DNA of 64,000 nucleotides from Sulfurimicrobium sp964384915 (GTDB lineage Bacteria; Pseudomonadota; Gammaproteobacteria; Burkholderiales; Sulfuricellaceae), in the NCBI GenBank assembly GCA_964384915.1, contig CAYLMA010000002.1, positions 103,657-167,656 on the forward strand, given 5' to 3'. Shown one piece after another: positions 61,278-64,000 of this stretch. The position numbers and the translations under genes were made by a program. Positions within the stretch are counted from its first letter, which is position 1. Each line of letters begins with the position of its first letter. The notes beneath the pieces were generated by a model that was not told where the DNA came from, did no database searches, and saw only the letters and a program-made list of their open reading frames with translations.

Positions 61278-61921
61278 TGCGCTTCTTGCCTGTTTTCAGG
61301 GTGCTGGTTTTTGCCGCCTGCCTCATCCCCCTGGGGCGGCTGCTGTGGCTTGGCTTCCATGGCGGCTTGGGCGCCAACCCGATCGAGTTCATCACCCGTT
61401 CCACCGGCACCTGGACCCTGACTTTCCTGCTCGTCACCCTGGCCATCACGCCCTTGCGCCGCCTCTCCGGCTGGCAGTGGCCCATGCGCCTGCGCCGCAT
61501 GCTTGGCCTGTTCGCATTCTTCTACGCCTGCCTGCATTTCACCACCTATGTCTGGCTCGACCAGTTCTTTGATCTGCCGGACATCTACCAGGATATTGTC
61601 AAGCGCCCCTTCATCACCGCCGGTTTCGCCAGCTTCCTGCTGCTGACCCCGCTGGCTGCGACCTCCACCCAGGCCATGATGCGCCGCCTCGGCGGGAGGA
61701 ACTGGCAGCGCCTGCACCGGCTGGCGTACCTGGCAGCAATCGGGGGCGTGGTGCATTACTGGTGGCTGGTAAAAAAGGATGTCACCCAGCCGGCGATCTA
61801 CGCCGCCGTGCTGGCGCTGCTGCTGGGCTACCGGCTGTGGTTCAGGCTATTCAGCCCTGAATTTCTAAATGGCGTTTCAACGCAAAGGACATCGAGGTCT
61901 GCGCAGGAAAACCAGCGCTGA
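61277..61921 (+). CDS. msrQ: heme-binding membrane subunit MsrQ
   Basis: 214 residues from ATG 61277; the longer frame to 61013 lies inside msrP. Six membrane helices of the ferric-reductase type with heme-ligating histidines in FFYACLHFTTYVWLD, RLHRLAYLAAIGGVVHYWWLV. It delivers quinol electrons to MsrP. A 37-bp stretch of this gene (61524-61560) recurs, slightly diverged, at 63911. Confidence 0.95.
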
Positions 61922-62178
61922 TCATGTAAAAGAACAGGTTTCACCTGACAGTCAATACCTGCCTTGATTGTGATTAAGCTGTGGCAGCAAAATGCTACGG
62001 GGGAGACTTCGAGCGATGCCGCGATGTAACCAGCGTCCAATCCCAACGGGCTACCTTCAACACTCCATTAGGGCAGGTTTTCAGCCAGTAGCCTGTTTAC
62101 AATATTAACTGGATAATTCGCAATTAACTCATATAATGAACATTATTTTGTTGATTATCAGAATTGTAGGTGGGCGTC

Positions 62179-63360
62179 ATGCTCCATAGTTATGCGTTTT
62201 CCAACTTCCAGTCGTTTCGGGAGCGGACCGAGGTCGATCTTACGTTGAGCCGAAAGGTGCCTCTCACGAATTGGATGGCCGACACGCCCACGGGTGAGCG
62301 CGTGTCCAAGCTGATGGCTGTCGTCGGCCCGAATGGCAGCGGCAAGACAGCGTTGCTCAAACCCGTGGCTTTTCTGAACTGGTTTGTCAGCCATTCATTT
62401 CAGAACCAGCCGGATGCGGGCATCCCCCTTTCGCCTCATGCTGCCGCCCCGAACGAACCGAGCGAATTCGAGTGCACGCTGGATTTTGACGGCAAGCTGT
62501 GGCGTTATGTGCTGCGATGCACGCCGGAGCGGGTGCTCCATGAGGCGCTCTACCAGAAACGCGAGCGCTTCGGCTATGTCTTCGTGCGCGACTGGGACGC
62601 GGCAGCCAATGCCTATGTAGTGAAGCAGCACGATTTCGGCCTGGCAGCACAAGAGGCGCGCAAGGTCCGCCCGAATGTCTCGCTGATTTCATGGGCGGCG
62701 CAGTTCGGCGTGCCTCTGGCGACGCGCATGGTCTTGCCTTATGTCATCACCAACGTCAACGTGCTGGGCAGGATGCCAATAGGGGCCCAGGACGTATCTT
62801 CAGCTGCACAGCACTTCTCGGTTAAGCCCAAGCAGCGTGAACGGATGAATCAACTGCTTGCGGCATGGGATTTAGGATTATCCGGTGTCGAGTTGCGTGA
62901 GATACCCACCAATAACCCTCAGGATCCCGGTGAGAAAGTATGGGTGCCCTTCGGTAAGCATAGAGATAGGGAGACTGAGTTCAGTTTGCCTTTCGCCATG
63001 GAATCCAGCGGCACGCAGGGCGCATTCGTGCTTCTGTCGCGTCTGCTGAACGCCCTGGAGATCGGTGGCCTCGCTATCATCGACGAGTTCGAGAATGATC
63101 TTCATCCGCACATGCTGGAACCCATTCTAGACTTGTTCGCCAACCCTTCCTCCAACCCTCATCAGGCGCAACTCTTGTTTACTTGCCATGCCGTTGAAGT
63201 GTTGAACCTGATACACAAATCCCAGGTGATGCTGGTTCAGAAGGATACCAACTGCGAGAGTTCGGCGATACGCATGGATGCGGTGGCAGGCATCCGCAAC
63301 GATGATAATTTCTACGCCAAATATATGGCTGGCGCCTATGGCGCCGTACCGCAATTCTGA
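62179..63360 (+). CDS. RloA-like AAA/ABC-type ATPase (defence-associated)
   Basis: 393 residues from ATG 62179 (AGGTGG six bases upstream; a GTG at 62170 is less likely). It begins MLHSYAFSNFQSFRERTEVDLTL, typical of RecF/OLD-like ATPases. Walker A is G50-PNGSGKT, the signature is SSGTQGAFVLLSRLL, Walker B is LAIIDEFENDLHPHM and the H-loop FTCHAVEVL. Such AAA_15/21 ATPases pair with nucleases or Toprim proteins in RloAB, AbiL and related anti-phage systems. The next gene supplies that partner. Confidence 0.82.
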   Translation: MLHSYAFSNFQSFRERTEVDLTLSRKVPLTNWMADTPTGERVSKLMAVVGPNGSGKTALLKPVAFLNWFVSHSFQNQPDAGIPLSPHAAAPNEPSEFECTLDFDGKLWRYVLRCTPERVLHEALYQKRERFGYVFVRDWDAAANAYVVKQHDFGLAAQEARKVRPNVSLISWAAQFGVPLATRMVLPYVITNVNVLGRMPIGAQDVSSAAQHFSVKPKQRERMNQLLAAWDLGLSGVELREIPTNNPQDPGEKVWVPFGKHRDRETEFSLPFAMESSGTQGAFVLLSRLLNALEIGGLAIIDEFENDLHPHMLEPILDLFANPSSNPHQAQLLFTCHAVEVLNLIHKSQVMLVQKDTNCESSAIRMDAVAGIRNDDNFYAKYMAGAYGAVPQF

Positions 63361-63371
63361 TCGGCGACGCT

Positions 63372-63869
63372 ATGGCTACCTGGAAAACACAACGCACACT
63401 TTTGATCGTGGGGGAGGGCGCCGATGAGGTAGCGTTTCTCAATCACGTGAAGCAGCTATATGCGCCGCGAGGGTGTGGTTTATTGGTGACGATCAAGAAT
63501 GCGCAGGGGAAAAGTGCAAAGCATGCGATTGAGTGGACAGGTAGACAAATGGACATCGCTGCTTATGATGTGGCTGCCGCTTTGTTGGATACAGATACCG
63601 ATTGGTCGCCTGAGGTCGCCAAGCTTGCAAAGAAAAAGAAAATTCGGGTACTCACATCGGAGCCCTGTTTTGAGGCCCTGATGCTGCGCGTATTGGGGGC
63701 GAAACCCAAAGATAATGCTCACGCGCTGAAAAAGCAGTTCGCCCCCTTCGTTAATAACGACGCAACGCAAAGCCAGAACTACGCCTTGCATTTCAGTCGT
63801 GAACGCCTGCAAGCAGAGCGCGCGCAAGAACTGACTATTGACGCATTGCTTAAACTTGTGGACTCGTAA
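63372..63869 (+). CDS. RloB-like (Toprim-fold) protein, partner of the ATPase
   Basis: 165 residues. RTLLIVGEGADEVAFLNHV carries the acidic E15 of a Toprim-like fold, LLDTDTDW gives D73, D75 and D77, and SEPCFEALML (97-104) matches the S-x-P-x-F-E block of RloB. These suggest a metal-dependent nuclease. It is short of the usual ~200 residues. It starts 11 bp after the ATPase stop, so the two form one operon. Activity is inferred from family membership only. Confidence 0.72.
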   Translation: MATWKTQRTLLIVGEGADEVAFLNHVKQLYAPRGCGLLVTIKNAQGKSAKHAIEWTGRQMDIAAYDVAAALLDTDTDWSPEVAKLAKKKKIRVLTSEPCFEALMLRVLGAKPKDNAHALKKQFAPFVNNDATQSQNYALHFSRERLQAERAQELTIDALLKLVDS

Positions 63870-63910
63870 TTCAGGTTCTAGAAGCAAAGAAAAACGGCCC
63901 TTAACGCTTT

Positions 63911-63947
63911 TACGCCTGCCTGCATTTCTCCACCTATATCTGGCTCG
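63911..63947 (+). pseudogene. 37-bp fragment of a second msrQ
   Basis: 35 of 37 bases match 61524-61560 of msrQ, and the encoded FYACLHFSTYIWL corresponds to its FYACLHFTTYVWL. No other part of msrQ is visible nearby and the fragment stops exactly where an insertion-sequence-like end begins. Confidence 0.7.
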
Positions 63948-64000
63948 GGGGGTGTCCTGAATTTTGTGTAAACGGGTTTTCGTTTAACGTTGCGGCATCC
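63948..64000. mobile_element. probable terminal end of an insertion sequence, continuing past the window
   Basis: GGGGGTGTCCTGAATTTTGT and the following GTAAACGG look like the terminal inverted repeat of IS256-type (mutator) elements, whose tips often read GTGTC...AATTTTGTGTAAA. No transposase is visible because the window ends 53 bp further on. Confidence 0.45.

Overview
The window looks like chromosomal DNA of a betaproteobacterium, most likely a sulfur-, iron- or ammonia-oxidising/denitrifying member of the Nitrosomonadales (Sulfuricella/Gallionella-like). This is inferred from GC-rich coding DNA, the housekeeping gene orders dapF-DUF484-xerC, dacC-dat-ybeD-lipB-lipA and hslV-hslU, two UbiH-type hydroxylases in tandem, a RegB/RegA (PrrB/PrrA) redox two-component pair and several TonB-dependent receptors. 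No rRNA, tRNA or CRISPR array was found.

Layout. 1-6.4 kb: partial yceH, a methyltransferase, a PAS chemoreceptor, then a CoA-binding protein, dapF, DUF484 and xerC in one direction. 6.4-11.9 kb, minus strand: methyltransferase, dsbC, two ubiquinone hydroxylases, a GIY-YIG protein between two REP-like palindromes, and pepP. 11.9-17 kb: rlpA, dacC, D-amino-acid aminotransferase, ybeD, lipB and lipA, the last three marked by inserted palindromic repeats. 17-20.7 kb: a lower-GC restriction-modification-like island (vsr, cytosine methyltransferase, PD-(D/E)xK-like nuclease, ParB-domain protein). 21-24 kb: a BrnT toxin/HTH antitoxin pair, small conserved genes and a RIO-type kinase. 24-27.7 kb: a zinc-uptake-like cluster with no ATPase. 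27.8-35.8 kb: a duplicated STAS protein, hslVU, exported proteins of unknown role, an ABC-F protein and a cytochrome b561. 35.8-41.8 kb: a giant multi-PAS diguanylate cyclase and prrBA. 42-60 kb: four TonB-dependent receptors with PepSY, histidine-rich, Fe-S, CcdA-like, BNR-repeat, thioredoxin-like and TonB-ExbB-ExbD proteins. 60-62 kb: msrPQ. 62-64 kb: an RloA/RloB-like ATPase plus Toprim-like pair, followed by a fragment of a second msrQ and what looks like the tip of an insertion sequence.

How it works together. The 46-60 kb region reads as a trace-metal (probably copper) acquisition system. Its last receptor carries a CxxxM pair next to the plug region, as in copper receptors of the OprC/NosA type. 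A dedicated TonB-ExbB-ExbD set is encoded immediately upstream, and periplasmic thiol/Fe-S redox proteins lie between the receptors. Four copies of one palindromic motif (G[CT]GGC-N5-GCC[AG]C followed by GCG[AG]C) sit in the leaders of the transcription units from 42 to 52 kb, so these units probably form one regulon. The nearby RegB/RegA pair would couple respiration to redox state. The two defence-like islands and at least six families of palindromic repeats are the accessory, mobile layer. The repeats often supply start or stop codons of the neighbouring housekeeping genes.
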